Positions 34,351 to 43,587 of a DNA stretch of 64,000 nucleotides are shown piece after piece; within the stretch, counting starts at the first letter, position 1; each line of letters starts with the position of its first letter. Source of the DNA: Paraburkholderia bannensis NBRC 103871 (GTDB lineage Bacteria; Pseudomonadota; Gammaproteobacteria; Burkholderiales; Burkholderiaceae); assembly GCF_000685015.1 (NCBI RefSeq), contig NZ_BAYA01000012.1, forward strand, positions 62,001 through 126,000. Reading direction: 5' to 3'. The translations under genes and the position numbers were made by a program. The notes below the pieces were generated by a model. That model had not been told where the DNA came from. It did not search any database and saw only the letters and a list, made by a program, of their open reading frames with translations.

Positions 34351-35265
34351 ATGCAGAAGTCCCCCTCGCCGCGACACGCCGCGGCGCTTGACCATCAACA
34401 ACTCGATCTGCCGCTTTTTTCCGAGGCGCTGCAGTCGCCGGTGGTCGCCTCTCCCGCTCCTTTGGCGGGTTCCCCTTCGCCTTCGCCTGCTCCCTCGCCT
34501 GCTCCCGCTACGCTGTCGCCGGGCAGGTCGCCGCTCGCGCCCGATGGGTCGAAACTACGCACGCTCGAACTAGGCGCGCGCACGTTGCAGTATCGGCTCA
34601 AGCGTTCCTCGCGTAAGTCGATCGGGTTTGCGATCGATTCCAGCGGTCTCACGATTACCGCACCGCGCTGGGTGACCATCGCGGATATCGAGAACGCGAT
34701 CGCCGAAAAGCAACGGTGGATTTTTTCGAAGCTGATTGAATGGCAGACGCGCGTCGAACAGCGCGCGCTGCCGAAGGTGGACTGGCGCGACGGGGCTGAG
34801 TTGCCTTATCTCGGCAAGCCCATGCGGGTACGGCTGGGCGCGGGTGCGCTGGCTTTTGATGAGGCGACCAGGGTGCTTTCGTTGCCCCTGCCGCCTCATG
34901 CGGACGCGCAGCAGATCAAGGATCGGGTTACCGGATGGTTGCAGGGCGAGGCTACACGGATCTTTGGCGAGCGGCTTGCGGTCTATGCTGCGCGGCTTGG
35001 GGTGACGTTTCGGTCGTATGCGCTTTCTTCGGCTATGACGAGGTGGGGCAGCTGTTCAAGCGAAGGGCGGATTCGGTTGAACTGGCGGTTGATTCACTTT
35101 CCGCTTTCGATTGTGGATTATGTCGTCGCGCATGAGCTCGCGCATTTGCGCGAGATGAACCATAGCCCGAGGTTCTGGCAGACGGTTGAGTCGATTTTTC
35201 CTGAATTCCGCGAGGCAAGGAAGCAGTTGAAGCAGCATCCGCCAGAGATGGTGCCGGGGATGTGA
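34351..35265 (+). CDS. YgjP-like (M48-type) zinc metallopeptidase
   Basis: The C-terminal domain (last 190 residues) is the DUF45/YgjP metallopeptidase fold, with zinc motif HELAHLREMNH and the conserved RWGSCSSEGRIRLNWRLIH. The physiological substrate is unknown. An N-terminal low-complexity region rich in Pro, Ser and Ala precedes it. Start choice: ATG at 34351 begins MQKSPSPRH; a TTG at 34243 would add 36 residues without a ribosome-binding site. Third-position GC falls noticeably in the last 300 bases, close to the AT-rich polysaccharide cassette. Confidence 0.85.
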   Translation: MQKSPSPRHAAALDHQQLDLPLFSEALQSPVVASPAPLAGSPSPSPAPSPAPATLSPGRSPLAPDGSKLRTLELGARTLQYRLKRSSRKSIGFAIDSSGLTITAPRWVTIADIENAIAEKQRWIFSKLIEWQTRVEQRALPKVDWRDGAELPYLGKPMRVRLGAGALAFDEATRVLSLPLPPHADAQQIKDRVTGWLQGEATRIFGERLAVYAARLGVTFRSYALSSAMTRWGSCSSEGRIRLNWRLIHFPLSIVDYVVAHELAHLREMNHSPRFWQTVESIFPEFREARKQLKQHPPEMVPGM

Positions 35266-35386
35266 GGGGGCTTCGAACCGGCCTTGGTCTCTAGCTGATG
35301 ATTGCTCAATTTAGGAATAGTATTATTGAATTGCAAACACCTCGCATGAGACGCTATCCGGTGGCTCCTACTTATGCGACCTTGCA

Positions 35387-35803
35387 ATGATCTATATCTA
35401 TCGGCTAGCAAACCTGCTCTTTCGCTTGCACATTCCCGTTGTTCCGTGGACTCTGAAAATCCTGAACCGGGTACTTTTCTCCGTCTCATTGCCACCTTCG
35501 GTTCGGGTTGGACGTAACGTCACGTTCGGTTATCAAGGGCTTGGCATCGTCGTTCATAAAGGCGCAAGCCTTGGATCGAACATCATTATTTCTCCCAACG
35601 TCGTCATTGGCGGAAAGGGAAAAGGTCGACCTGGCGCGCCGATTATCGAGGACGATGTAGTCATAGGCGCAGGCGCATGCGTCCTCGGTGCCGTTCGAAT
35701 TGGTCGTGGCGCCACAATCGGCGCAAATTCCGTTGTACTTTCGGACGTCGCACCGGGTGCGACGGTGGTCGGGATACCGGCCAAAGAAATCATTCATAAA
35801 TAG
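35387..35803 (+). CDS. Left-handed beta-helix acetyltransferase, serine acetyltransferase-like
   Basis: A 138-aa protein made almost wholly of hexapeptide repeats (VVHKGASLGSNIIISPNVVIGG, repeats through PGATVVGIPAK). These form the trimeric left-handed beta-helix of CysE/LacA/WcaF-type acetyltransferases. The N-terminal helical domain of true serine acetyltransferases is absent, leaving only about 45 residues before the repeats. In this setting, converging on an exopolysaccharide operon, O-acetylation of a sugar is more likely than cysteine synthesis; that is inference. Base composition is AT-richer than the housekeeping genes to its left. Confidence 0.85.
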   Translation: MIYIYRLANLLFRLHIPVVPWTLKILNRVLFSVSLPPSVRVGRNVTFGYQGLGIVVHKGASLGSNIIISPNVVIGGKGKGRPGAPIIEDDVVIGAGACVLGAVRIGRGATIGANSVVLSDVAPGATVVGIPAKEIIHK

Positions 35804-35812
35804 AAATGCGTT

Positions 35813-35833
35813 GAGGCCCAATTTACGGGCCTC
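35813..35833. terminator. Hairpin between the convergent acetyltransferase and lyase genes
   Basis: GAGGCCC (35813-35819) pairs with GGGCCTC (35827-35833) around a seven-base loop in an AT-rich setting (followed by ATATTAATTT). A modest terminator usable from both sides. Confidence 0.6.
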
Positions 35834-35863
35834 ATATTAATTTATAAATTGACGATGATTTAA

Positions 35864-36628
35864 CTAGTAACCTTTAACATCTACATCACCAAAGTAAAGA
35901 CTTCTCGCATTAACATCCGACGGCCTCGTCTTCCACCACCATTTATAAATTCCGATTTTAAAGTAAGCATCATTGTCGTTTTCGTATGCGTTTCCACATC
36001 CAGAACAATGAACAACCTTAATATCATTCATATATAAATCCGTGACCGCATCTCGCCCTGTACTATCCGGTCGATACAGCAATCTCCACCGAACAAGCCT
36101 TCCCTTATCGGCTTGCGGATTACCGAAGGTAAATACGTTGGCCTTCGCATCGCGAGCATTTCGAATCTCTACCTCGTATTTTCCGTCAACAAATCGGATG
36201 GAAAATGGCGGAGATCCTAGACCTGCATTCTTCCCCTGCAATATTTGGGAGAAAAGTTCGGGCTGCAATGAGTCAAATTTATAATCATCGGGTATCAATG
36301 TCGACCAGTTGACATCATAAGTCTTTCCTAGGGAATACCGAAATATCTTGGCAAATGCAATTTCCCCGCGAGGTGTACCATTTGCCACACCACTAAAATC
36401 ATCACTTCGATGTACTACAACTTTCAGCATCGAGCGATGCTGAACAGGATTTTCGACAATCGATATCGCCCCTTGTGGAGCCTGAATAACCAAACGGGAA
36501 TCAATCCCACCCCCCCAATCGCTACGATATATTTGTTCATATCGAGCACCCTCTTCACTACCCGCACAACTACACAGGCCTACAAAAAAGCCCATCAGGC
36601 CCCACAGATATTTTCTATTTTTTGCCAT
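35864..36628 (-). CDS. Lipoprotein with polysaccharide-lyase (heparin-lyase-like) domain
   Basis: A 254-aa protein with a lipoprotein signal peptide ending GLCSC (Cys21). The mature part resembles the PF14099 polysaccharide-lyase fold, a concanavalin-like beta jelly roll: SRLVIQAPQGAISIVENP, a charged GEIAFAKIFRYSLGKTYDVN segment, SILQ-type strands and WRLLYRP. Such enzymes cleave uronic-acid-containing polymers by beta-elimination. Encoded last in the polysaccharide operon, 7 bases after the WecG/TagA-type gene, it probably trims or releases the polymer made here. Family assignment is by pattern recognition, and catalytic residues were not identified. AT-rich base composition. Confidence 0.6.
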   Translation of the reverse strand: MAKNRKYLWGLMGFFVGLCSCAGSEEGARYEQIYRSDWGGGIDSRLVIQAPQGAISIVENPVQHRSMLKVVVHRSDDFSGVANGTPRGEIAFAKIFRYSLGKTYDVNWSTLIPDDYKFDSLQPELFSQILQGKNAGLGSPPFSIRFVDGKYEVEIRNARDAKANVFTFGNPQADKGRLVRWRLLYRPDSTGRDAVTDLYMNDIKVVHCSGCGNAYENDNDAYFKIGIYKWWWKTRPSDVNARSLYFGDVDVKGY

Positions 36629-36635
36629 GATCCCT

Positions 36636-37385
36636 TCACGAAGATGACGCTGACTTCATTGATAGTCGTTCTTTAATCAGCATTAACGCGAATTTCCCGT
36701 TCGTTACCAGATATCGTCGCCACATTCTGCGTGGCTCCTGGATCACGCGAAACAGCCACTCCATCCCCCAGTTCTGCATCCATTTTGGAGCCCTCTGAAC
36801 GACGCCCGCCATAACATCAAAAGTCCCACCAACTCCCATTACAAAATCAACCCCTAGCTCTCGCTGCCAACGATTGATAAATATTTCCTTTTTTGGCGAA
36901 CTGATTGCCACGAAGAGAAGTTTTGCTCCACACGTGCGGATTTGATCAACCACGCTCTTCTCATCGCTCCAAAAATAACCATGGTGAGTACCCGCAATCT
37001 TTAACTCTGGGTGCCGGGTTACCAGCACAGCTGCGGTGCGTTTCACCACGTCGTCCGTACCTCCCAGAAAATAAACCGGGAACCCTCTAGTGGCCGCCAA
37101 TGCAATCAATTTCTCAAAGAGATCCACACCGGCAACGCGCTCGGGTATATCGCGCCCTAAAAGACGGCCAGCCCAAACAACGCCCATTCCATCTATGTTG
37201 ATAATGTCGCAATCACGCACAGAATCAGCCAGTTGCGTATCGCTTCTCATATTGACGATTTTTGCCACGTTGACCACTACATGTTGCGTGAATTGCCCAC
37301 GCAATACGCGCTCATCAATTAGAGACAACGTTTCATCCATAGTCCCGGAATCCATGGGACACGAAAATAAATTAATCCGTTTCAT
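36636..37385 (-). CDS. WecG/TagA/CpsF-family glycosyltransferase (GT26)
   Basis: A 249-aa cytoplasmic or membrane-associated transferase. Conserved GT26 elements are NVAKIVNMRSD, the active-site loop NIDGMGVVWAGRLLG, GVDLFEKL, FLGGTDDVV and the C-terminal RAPKWMQNWGMEWLFRVIQE segment. WecG moves N-acetylmannosaminuronic acid from its UDP form to an undecaprenyl-linked sugar, and TagA moves ManNAc. With wecB and wecC in the same locus, UDP-ManNAcA is the likely donor. Start: the ATG at 37385 lies six bases after GGGAGG; the ATG at 37391 overlaps that site. Confidence 0.9.
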   Translation of the reverse strand: MKRINLFSCPMDSGTMDETLSLIDERVLRGQFTQHVVVNVAKIVNMRSDTQLADSVRDCDIINIDGMGVVWAGRLLGRDIPERVAGVDLFEKLIALAATRGFPVYFLGGTDDVVKRTAAVLVTRHPELKIAGTHHGYFWSDEKSVVDQIRTCGAKLLFVAISSPKKEIFINRWQRELGVDFVMGVGGTFDVMAGVVQRAPKWMQNWGMEWLFRVIQEPRRMWRRYLVTNGKFALMLIKERLSMKSASSS

Positions 37386-37429
37386 TCTCATCCTCCCGGT
37401 ATAAACCCGGAAAATCTGATAAATACGTC

Positions 37430-38386
37430 TTATGGCGTTACGCTCTTATAAATCTCAACTATTTCGCCAGCAACATCATCGGAAAAATATTTCAATTCGG
37501 CCAATCGAATTCGCCCTTTCGATCGAGCCTCACGCCCGAGTATCCGAGCAACAGCCTCGGCTAAAACTCCAGGATCACGACCATCAATCACCTCATTTCC
37601 GTCGCACCCTGTCAGTAACTGGCGTACATCGCCAACGTCAACGGTCACGATCGGTAAATTCATCGCCATCGCCTCTTTGATAGCCTGCGGAGATCCCTCC
37701 CGCTTTGAGGTCATGACAAGACAGTCCGCGCGATCAAGAAGATCTCTAACTTCGTGACGATCTAGTCCGTCAATATGCCTTTCTTCAATATTTATCAGAT
37801 ATTTACTGCTCAATATATTCGTTACATTCTTGAACAACTGATAATCCTTCTCGGGCCGCAATGGTGACGAAGGAAAAACAACTGTCTTGCATTGCCTCTT
37901 TACTGGTAATTTATCAGGTGATTCACGAAACAGGATCTCGTTAACTGCACACGGAATAACTCTACAGCGCGCTGAGGAATTTGAAATCTTTGATTTTATT
38001 TCTGCACTAACAGCAATAGAAATATCGGCAAATTTCGAAAATAGCAGAGATAATTGTCTCATCAACCCTGCACCCATTACATCCGAACCGTGAAATGTAA
38101 TCACCACTGCGGCAGACGTCAGTTTTTTAACCAACGGTGCGGAGCATGCCGACAAACCGAAGTGATAATGAACGACATCGTATTTACCGTGCCAAACTCT
38201 CCAGACAATTGGAAATATACTTAAAAGATAAGCAAATTTCCCACGAAATCCATCGATCGAAAAAATATCAACAGTGCATGCCCTTGTACGTCCAATCGCT
38301 TCAACTTGTTCTTTGACAAAAATCCCTTGCGTCGAAGCATCCCGTCTCCGGCCAGGATACATATTCGTTACCAGCAATATTTTCAA
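37430..38386 (-). CDS. Glycosyltransferase family 4
   Basis: A 318-aa GT-B fold retaining glycosyltransferase. The N-terminal MKILLVTNMYPG with an early HGSDV-containing acceptor domain and the C-terminal nucleotide-sugar motif KREGSPQAIKEAMAMNLPIV are characteristic of GT4. The start overlaps the stop of the upstream Wzy-like gene by four bases (ATGA), so the two are translationally coupled. It is one of only two elongating transferases in the locus. The sugar it adds cannot be predicted. It is AT-rich, as are its neighbours. Confidence 0.9.
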   Translation of the reverse strand: MKILLVTNMYPGRRRDASTQGIFVKEQVEAIGRTRACTVDIFSIDGFRGKFAYLLSIFPIVWRVWHGKYDVVHYHFGLSACSAPLVKKLTSAAVVITFHGSDVMGAGLMRQLSLLFSKFADISIAVSAEIKSKISNSSARCRVIPCAVNEILFRESPDKLPVKRQCKTVVFPSSPLRPEKDYQLFKNVTNILSSKYLINIEERHIDGLDRHEVRDLLDRADCLVMTSKREGSPQAIKEAMAMNLPIVTVDVGDVRQLLTGCDGNEVIDGRDPGVLAEAVARILGREARSKGRIRLAELKYFSDDVAGEIVEIYKSVTP

Positions 38387-39627
38387 GGCTGCACCCCCCG
38401 TTTATTCAGTATTATTTTTTTGCCTGCATCCATCTGATTACAGAGATACATGACCAGGAAAGCACAAAACACATATGACGGAGACAAAATCGCCAACGAA
38501 AAAGCATTGTCAAAAAGAAATGAAATAACTACAAACAACCATATTCTGTTTGACATAGCTCGCTGACCATACGTGACGACAAAGTAAAGCCACAGGGCTC
38601 CGCCAATCAGCCCCAACTCAACAAATAAGTGCGGGTAAAACGTGTCCGTTGTTTTCAATATCCCCCCCATGCCAAACCAGTTAAAATGATATTGAGCATA
38701 AAGAGGAGAGTTGTACTTAACGGAGGCAGGGCCACCAAAACCACCAAGTCCTTCACCCAACATGTTTCCATTCGTGAGGGACTCCCACATCACACGATAC
38801 GACTCCGCACGAGCTGAATTCCCAGACGTGACATAGAAGGATATTTTTGACGCGGCAAGCCCCGTGATATTGTCAAGATAGCCCATAATAAAGGCGCCAA
38901 TCAGTGCAAATATGACTATCAGAGGAAAAATATACGCTTTCCAACCGACCTTTTTAAATACAATCGGATATAAAGCAAGCACGACAAACAACTTAAATGA
39001 AAAACTAAGAAGCGCGAAGGATAAAAAAATTACTTTAAAAAATCCGTCCCGCTTCCCGCCTCTCAACGCGCACACGATCAGTGCGCAGAAATTCATAAAG
39101 CCAAATTCAGAGAAAAACCCGATCCAACCTTGAGCTCGAAGGTAAAGCCCCGAGTCGATTCTCACTGGAACCAGTAGAGGTAACTTAGCGACATAGGCTA
39201 AATAAAAATAACATTGGAAAATGTCGTTCGACAAAACCACTGCAACAAAAACCGAAACCAGTAAATTTATACGATCTCGATAAACATATAATGCAACTGT
39301 TATCGCAACCGGGAATATAAATCTCTGAAATTCCTCGACACCAGCAGACTCGTTGAACGAGCGCAACATCGCAACAATGAATACAAATAGCATCGGCCCG
39401 ACGAGCAATATCCGTCTATGGAATCTTGGTCGCAAGATTACAGCAAGTCCGATGATTGCAAACGCAGCAATTTTTACAAACTGAGAATTATCATTCTGTA
39501 TCGACAGCATCATGTCGGACACACAGAATGCTAAATACGCGAATGCGACAAGCCAAACACCAAGGGTTGGCAAGCTCATACGCATTGACAAGCCATGTCT
39601 TTTAACTTGATCGCGCATACAACACAT
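38383..39627 (-). CDS. O-antigen/exopolysaccharide polymerase (Wzy-like)
   Basis: A 414-aa integral membrane protein with about 10-11 hydrophobic helices and one large periplasmic loop (about residues 265-340) containing the serotype-specific GEGLGGFGG region with ARAESYRVMWESL. This is the usual topology of Wzy polymerases, which join lipid-linked repeat units in the periplasm. Wzy sequences are poorly conserved, so position between wzx and glycosyltransferases supports the call. The start is uncertain: no strong ribosome-binding site precedes the ATG at 39627, and a later ATG (MRMSLPT, 39585) is possible. Confidence 0.82.
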   Translation of the reverse strand: MCCMRDQVKRHGLSMRMSLPTLGVWLVAFAYLAFCVSDMMLSIQNDNSQFVKIAAFAIIGLAVILRPRFHRRILLVGPMLFVFIVAMLRSFNESAGVEEFQRFIFPVAITVALYVYRDRINLLVSVFVAVVLSNDIFQCYFYLAYVAKLPLLVPVRIDSGLYLRAQGWIGFFSEFGFMNFCALIVCALRGGKRDGFFKVIFLSFALLSFSFKLFVVLALYPIVFKKVGWKAYIFPLIVIFALIGAFIMGYLDNITGLAASKISFYVTSGNSARAESYRVMWESLTNGNMLGEGLGGFGGPASVKYNSPLYAQYHFNWFGMGGILKTTDTFYPHLFVELGLIGGALWLYFVVTYGQRAMSNRIWLFVVISFLFDNAFSLAILSPSYVFCAFLVMYLCNQMDAGKKIILNKRGVQP

Positions 39628-39671
39628 CTATATAGCAAGGAGGAAGGTATTAATCTGATACTAATTTCGAT

Positions 39672-41000
39672 TCATTTTTCGTGGCGACGGACAAGCGCGC
39701 ACACACCAATAATTCCAATTTTCAGATATGCAATCAGATCTCGACGCATGATAATAATCAACACATACAGAGCAGCGATAATGATTTCCGACACCAGCAG
39801 CGAAGCTGCAGCGCCTTTAGCACCAAATCGCGGCGCACAAAATAGTGCTACAAGCACGTTAATCACGCCGCCGAAAAGCATAATCCCAGATCTTATTTTT
39901 TCTCCTCCGAAAGGGATCAACACTTGAAGCCCTATAAAGTACGAAAAATTACCAATGATCATGCACATCCCGAGAGTTCTCAGAACCGAAACAGCGCCTG
40001 AGTACGCATCTCCTAGAATGACGTTTGATATTTCACTGGCAAAGATACAAAGACCCACGACAAACACACTGGTAACAGCCTGAACAATGCAAAGCCCCAG
40101 GGCAGTCAATCTCGCCGACTCATCGCGTCGATCTCTGAACAATGCGTTGATTCTGGGGAAAAAGACCTGGTTGATCTGTGCTGGAACGATGTTTCCCGCA
40201 TTTCTAATTTTGTCAGCGGCCGCAAAGACGCCAACTTGGTACGCACCAGACGTAGCGCCCAATATCAGCGTATTTGCTGTACTAAACAAACTGACCGATG
40301 CCGTTGCTACAAACATGCCGAATCCCTGAGCGAGGCGCATTCGTGCAGCACGCAGCGATATGTAAGGACGGGAAAGAACACCACTACGGTGTGCGACGAC
40401 CATAGAAATTGCGGCTGCAACAAATGGACCGCTCGCCTGGATGAGTGCGGCCACCATGACGTCCTGTGGACGGCGCACAAAGATAAATGTGAGCGGCAGC
40501 ATAAGGAGACGCGCTACGAGGACGACGATGGCCAAAAGCCGGAATCGCTCCAGCCCTTGCATCAGCCAATACATCGTGAACACATTGGCGACTACGGCTA
40601 CCCAGGAGCACAGCACCACCGAAAGGTTGTCAGCCAATCGATGGTCAAAGGAAATAGCCAGCCCAAGTGCGCCAAGTGAGATCACGCACAGAATTGCTTT
40701 GCCAGAGATAATCGACCAGATCAACTCGTTCAGACGCACCGGATCGGCCCGAAACTCAACAACAGCGCGAGGGCCGCTAAGGTTGAATCCCCACTCCGTG
40801 AGAGTTGTTCCGTACGCGGCGATAGCAGTTGCGTATCCGAAAATGCCGAATTGGTGGGGGCCGAGAACTCGAGCCAGATACGGGAACGTAGCGAATGACA
40901 TCGCATATGCCCCTAGCTGGAGTGCCATCATCGCGATGAAGTTGTGGCCGACTCCAGCCGCGGCTCTCCCGTCGCTCTTTTTCCCAATCGCCATTTTCAT
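39672..41000 (-). CDS. Lipid-linked repeat-unit flippase (Wzx-like)
   Basis: A 442-aa membrane protein with 12-14 predicted helices of the polysaccharide synthesis/MATE-like (MOP) superfamily. The N-terminal FATFPYLARVLGPHQFGIF and the GAYQVGVFAAADKIRN segment are typical of Wzx proteins, which flip undecaprenyl-linked repeat units to the periplasm. It lies between wecC and the Wzy-like gene on the same strand. From here leftward the locus is AT-richer than the genes to the right. Confidence 0.9.
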   Translation of the reverse strand: MKMAIGKKSDGRAAAGVGHNFIAMMALQLGAYAMSFATFPYLARVLGPHQFGIFGYATAIAAYGTTLTEWGFNLSGPRAVVEFRADPVRLNELIWSIISGKAILCVISLGALGLAISFDHRLADNLSVVLCSWVAVVANVFTMYWLMQGLERFRLLAIVVLVARLLMLPLTFIFVRRPQDVMVAALIQASGPFVAAAISMVVAHRSGVLSRPYISLRAARMRLAQGFGMFVATASVSLFSTANTLILGATSGAYQVGVFAAADKIRNAGNIVPAQINQVFFPRINALFRDRRDESARLTALGLCIVQAVTSVFVVGLCIFASEISNVILGDAYSGAVSVLRTLGMCMIIGNFSYFIGLQVLIPFGGEKIRSGIMLFGGVINVLVALFCAPRFGAKGAAASLLVSEIIIAALYVLIIIMRRDLIAYLKIGIIGVCALVRRHEK

Positions 41001-41118
41001 TTAATTCGAAACTGCTTTTGTGTAGCAGCGAGAGAGTTTCACTTGCTCCTCGCCACACGTGACAAGAACGCCCTTTAAATCAATTTCGAAACCGTACGCT
41101 CCATGGTTTTTCACTTCC

Positions 41119-42363
41119 CTACCCACGCGCCAACACCCCACGCGTATCAATCACCACCTTCGCCTGCAAGCGAACCGGATCGACCTGTTTGAACTGCGCG
41201 TGATCGACCAGAATCACGATCACATCGGCCTCGGCCAACGCGGTGCGCAGATCGCAAAGATGCAGCGCGCCCTGCAACCCACCCGGCAGCTCGCGAATAT
41301 TCGGCTCCACCGCCACCACGTGGCCGGGAAAACGCTCAGCCAGCGTCCTCGCAATCTCCACAGCCGGGCTCTCGCGCAGATCGTCGATATTCGCCTTGAA
41401 CGCGAGCCCCAGGCACGCGATCACCGGTTCCCGAAAGCGCTTTGCCGCACGCTCGACACGCTCGACCACCCAATGCGGCTTGTCGTCGTTCACGGTGCGC
41501 GCGGCGCGAATCAATCGCGCCTGCTCCGGCGCCGAATCGACGATGAACCACGGATCGACCGCAATGCAGTGGCCGCCCACACCCGGCCCCGGCTGCAGAA
41601 TATTCACGCGGGGATGGCGGTTCGCCAGCTTGATCAGTTCCCAGACATTGATGTCGAGTCGATCGCAGATCAGCGAAAGCTCGTTGGCAAACGCGATATT
41701 CACGTCGCGAAACGAGTTCTCAGTGAGCTTGCACATTTCGGCCGTACGGGCGTCGGTGATGATGCATTCGCCGCGCACAAAGACCTGATAAAGCTCGCGC
41801 GCCGCGTCACTGCAGCGATCCGTCATGCCGCCGATCACCCGGTCGTTCTCCACCAGCTCGCGAATGACATGCCCCGGCAGCACACGCTCCGGGCAATGCG
41901 CGACGCGGATATCCGAGGCGTCGCCCATCTGTTGCGGGAAGGTGAGATCGGGGCGCATTTCGGCCATCCATTCGGCCATCTTCGCGGTCGCGCCCACCGG
42001 CGAGGTCGATTCGAGCACGACCAGGTCGCCCTTCTTCAGCACTGGCGCTACGGCGCGGCTTGCTGCTTCGATATAGGACAGATCCGGCTTGTGGCCTTCC
42101 GAGAACGGCGTAGGCACGGCGATGAGAAAAGCATCTGCTGGCTCGGGCGTCGTCGTGGCGCGCAGATGGCCCTGCGTCACTGCGGCGTGCACAAGCATGT
42201 CGAGTTCCGGCTCGACGATATGGATGGCGCCGCGATTGATCGTGTCCACAGCATGCTGGTTCACGTCCACGCCGATCACTTTCTTGCGACGCGCAGCAAA
42301 TGCTGCCGCCGTCGGCAGACCGATGTATCCCAGCCCAACTACTGAAATCGTTTCGAAGTTCAT
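41119..42363 (-). CDS. wecC: UDP-N-acetyl-D-mannosamine dehydrogenase
   Basis: A 414-aa UDP-sugar dehydrogenase that oxidises UDP-ManNAc twice to UDP-ManNAcA. The NAD-binding motif VVGLGYIGLPTA, the central AEMCKLTENSFRDVNIAFAN segment and the catalytic cysteine in PGVGGHCIAVDPWF are present. PGVGGHCIAVDP with the wecB neighbour distinguishes it from UDP-glucose dehydrogenase. ATG at 42363; the open frame extends upstream into the wecB end but lacks homology. High GC, unlike the next gene wzx. It acts just after WecB, encoded 29 bases upstream. Confidence 0.94.
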   Translation of the reverse strand: MNFETISVVGLGYIGLPTAAAFAARRKKVIGVDVNQHAVDTINRGAIHIVEPELDMLVHAAVTQGHLRATTTPEPADAFLIAVPTPFSEGHKPDLSYIEAASRAVAPVLKKGDLVVLESTSPVGATAKMAEWMAEMRPDLTFPQQMGDASDIRVAHCPERVLPGHVIRELVENDRVIGGMTDRCSDAARELYQVFVRGECIITDARTAEMCKLTENSFRDVNIAFANELSLICDRLDINVWELIKLANRHPRVNILQPGPGVGGHCIAVDPWFIVDSAPEQARLIRAARTVNDDKPHWVVERVERAAKRFREPVIACLGLAFKANIDDLRESPAVEIARTLAERFPGHVVAVEPNIRELPGGLQGALHLCDLRTALAEADVIVILVDHAQFKQVDPVRLQAKVVIDTRGVLARG

Positions 42364-42392
42364 GATGTCAATGTCCTGCTTGGTCGTTGGCT

Positions 42393-43541
42393 TTACGCGG
42401 CGCGCAAAGCAGATTGCCAGCGCGCGTTGAGCGCGTCTGCGATGCGCTCGCACGCCAGGCCGTCGCCGTACGGGTTATCGCCGCGGCACATCGCTGCATA
42501 GGTCGTGCTGTCTTCCAGCAGGCAGGCAACGCTGTCGACGATGGCGCGCACATCCGTGCCGACCAGTTGCACGACGCCGGCGTCGATGGCCTCTTGTCGT
42601 TCCGTGGTCTCACGCATCACGAGCACGGGCTTGCGCAGCGAAGGCGCCTCTTCCTGGATGCCGCCCGAGTCGGTCAGGATCAGCGTGGCGCGATCCATCA
42701 GGCTCACGAACGGCAGGTAGTCGAGCGGCTCGATCAGGTGGACGTTGGCGATGCCAGTCAGCAGGCGGTTCACCGGTTCGCGCACGCTCGGGTTCAGGTG
42801 CACGGGATAGACGATGTCGATGTCCGGATACGCGTTCGCGAGTTGTGCGAGCGCGGTGCAGATGCGCTCGAAGCCGTCGCCAAAGCTTTCGCGGCGGTGC
42901 CCCGTCACCAGCACGAGACGACGATTCGCGTCGAGGGCCGGCAAGACGCGCTGCGCTTCGTCGCGCAGCGCCGCATCGCTGGCAAGCCGCTCGCGCACGT
43001 GCAGCAACGCGTCGATCACCGTGTTGCCCGTCACGACGATCGATGCATCGCTCAGGCCTTCGGCAAGCAGGTTCTTGCGCGCGCGTTGTGTCGGCGCGAA
43101 ATGGAGTGCTGCAAGCGCACCAGTGAGCTTGCGATTGGCCTCTTCGGGCCACGGTGACAGCAGGTTGCCGGTGCGCAACCCTGCTTCCACATGGCCAACG
43201 GATATGCGCTTGTAGAACGCGGCGAGCGTCGCCGCCATCGTCGTGGTCGTGTCGCCGTGCACCAGCACGATGTCGGGCTTCGCTTCGTTCAGCACGCTGC
43301 GCATGCCGGCCAGAATCGAGGTTGTCACGTCGTAGAGATCCTGGCCGCGCTTCATCACGTTCAGGTCGAAATCCGGCTCGATATCGAACAGCGCGAGCAC
43401 CTGGTCGAGCATCTCGCGATGCTGGCCGGTCACGCAGACCTTGCAATCGATATTCGGATCGCGTTGCAGCTGCCGCACGAGCGGCGCCATCTTGATCGCT
43501 TCCGGTCGCGTACCAAATGTGAGGAGTACTTTCTGTTTCAT
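42393..43541 (-). CDS. wecB: UDP-N-acetylglucosamine 2-epimerase (non-hydrolysing)
   Basis: A 382-aa GT-B-fold enzyme interconverting UDP-GlcNAc and UDP-ManNAc. Signature segments are TFGTRPEAIKMAPLV, CVTGQHREML, VHGDTTTTMAATLAAF, HVEAGLRT, TGHRRESFGDGFERIC and LTDSGGIQEEAPSLRKPV. Together with WecC it provides UDP-ManNAcA for the exopolysaccharide. It follows the wzc gene by 46 bases on the same strand. Confidence 0.95.
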   Translation of the reverse strand: MKQKVLLTFGTRPEAIKMAPLVRQLQRDPNIDCKVCVTGQHREMLDQVLALFDIEPDFDLNVMKRGQDLYDVTTSILAGMRSVLNEAKPDIVLVHGDTTTTMAATLAAFYKRISVGHVEAGLRTGNLLSPWPEEANRKLTGALAALHFAPTQRARKNLLAEGLSDASIVVTGNTVIDALLHVRERLASDAALRDEAQRVLPALDANRRLVLVTGHRRESFGDGFERICTALAQLANAYPDIDIVYPVHLNPSVREPVNRLLTGIANVHLIEPLDYLPFVSLMDRATLILTDSGGIQEEAPSLRKPVLVMRETTERQEAIDAGVVQLVGTDVRAIVDSVACLLEDSTTYAAMCRGDNPYGDGLACERIADALNARWQSALRAA

Positions 43542-43587
43542 TGTCGTGCTCTCTTACGGTCGGCCCGTGTGGGCCGAATGCTCCGCT

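Noticed and set aside
35387..35803. Cysteine biosynthesis gene cysE.
   Set aside because: The N-terminal domain of serine acetyltransferase is absent and the context is polysaccharide synthesis.
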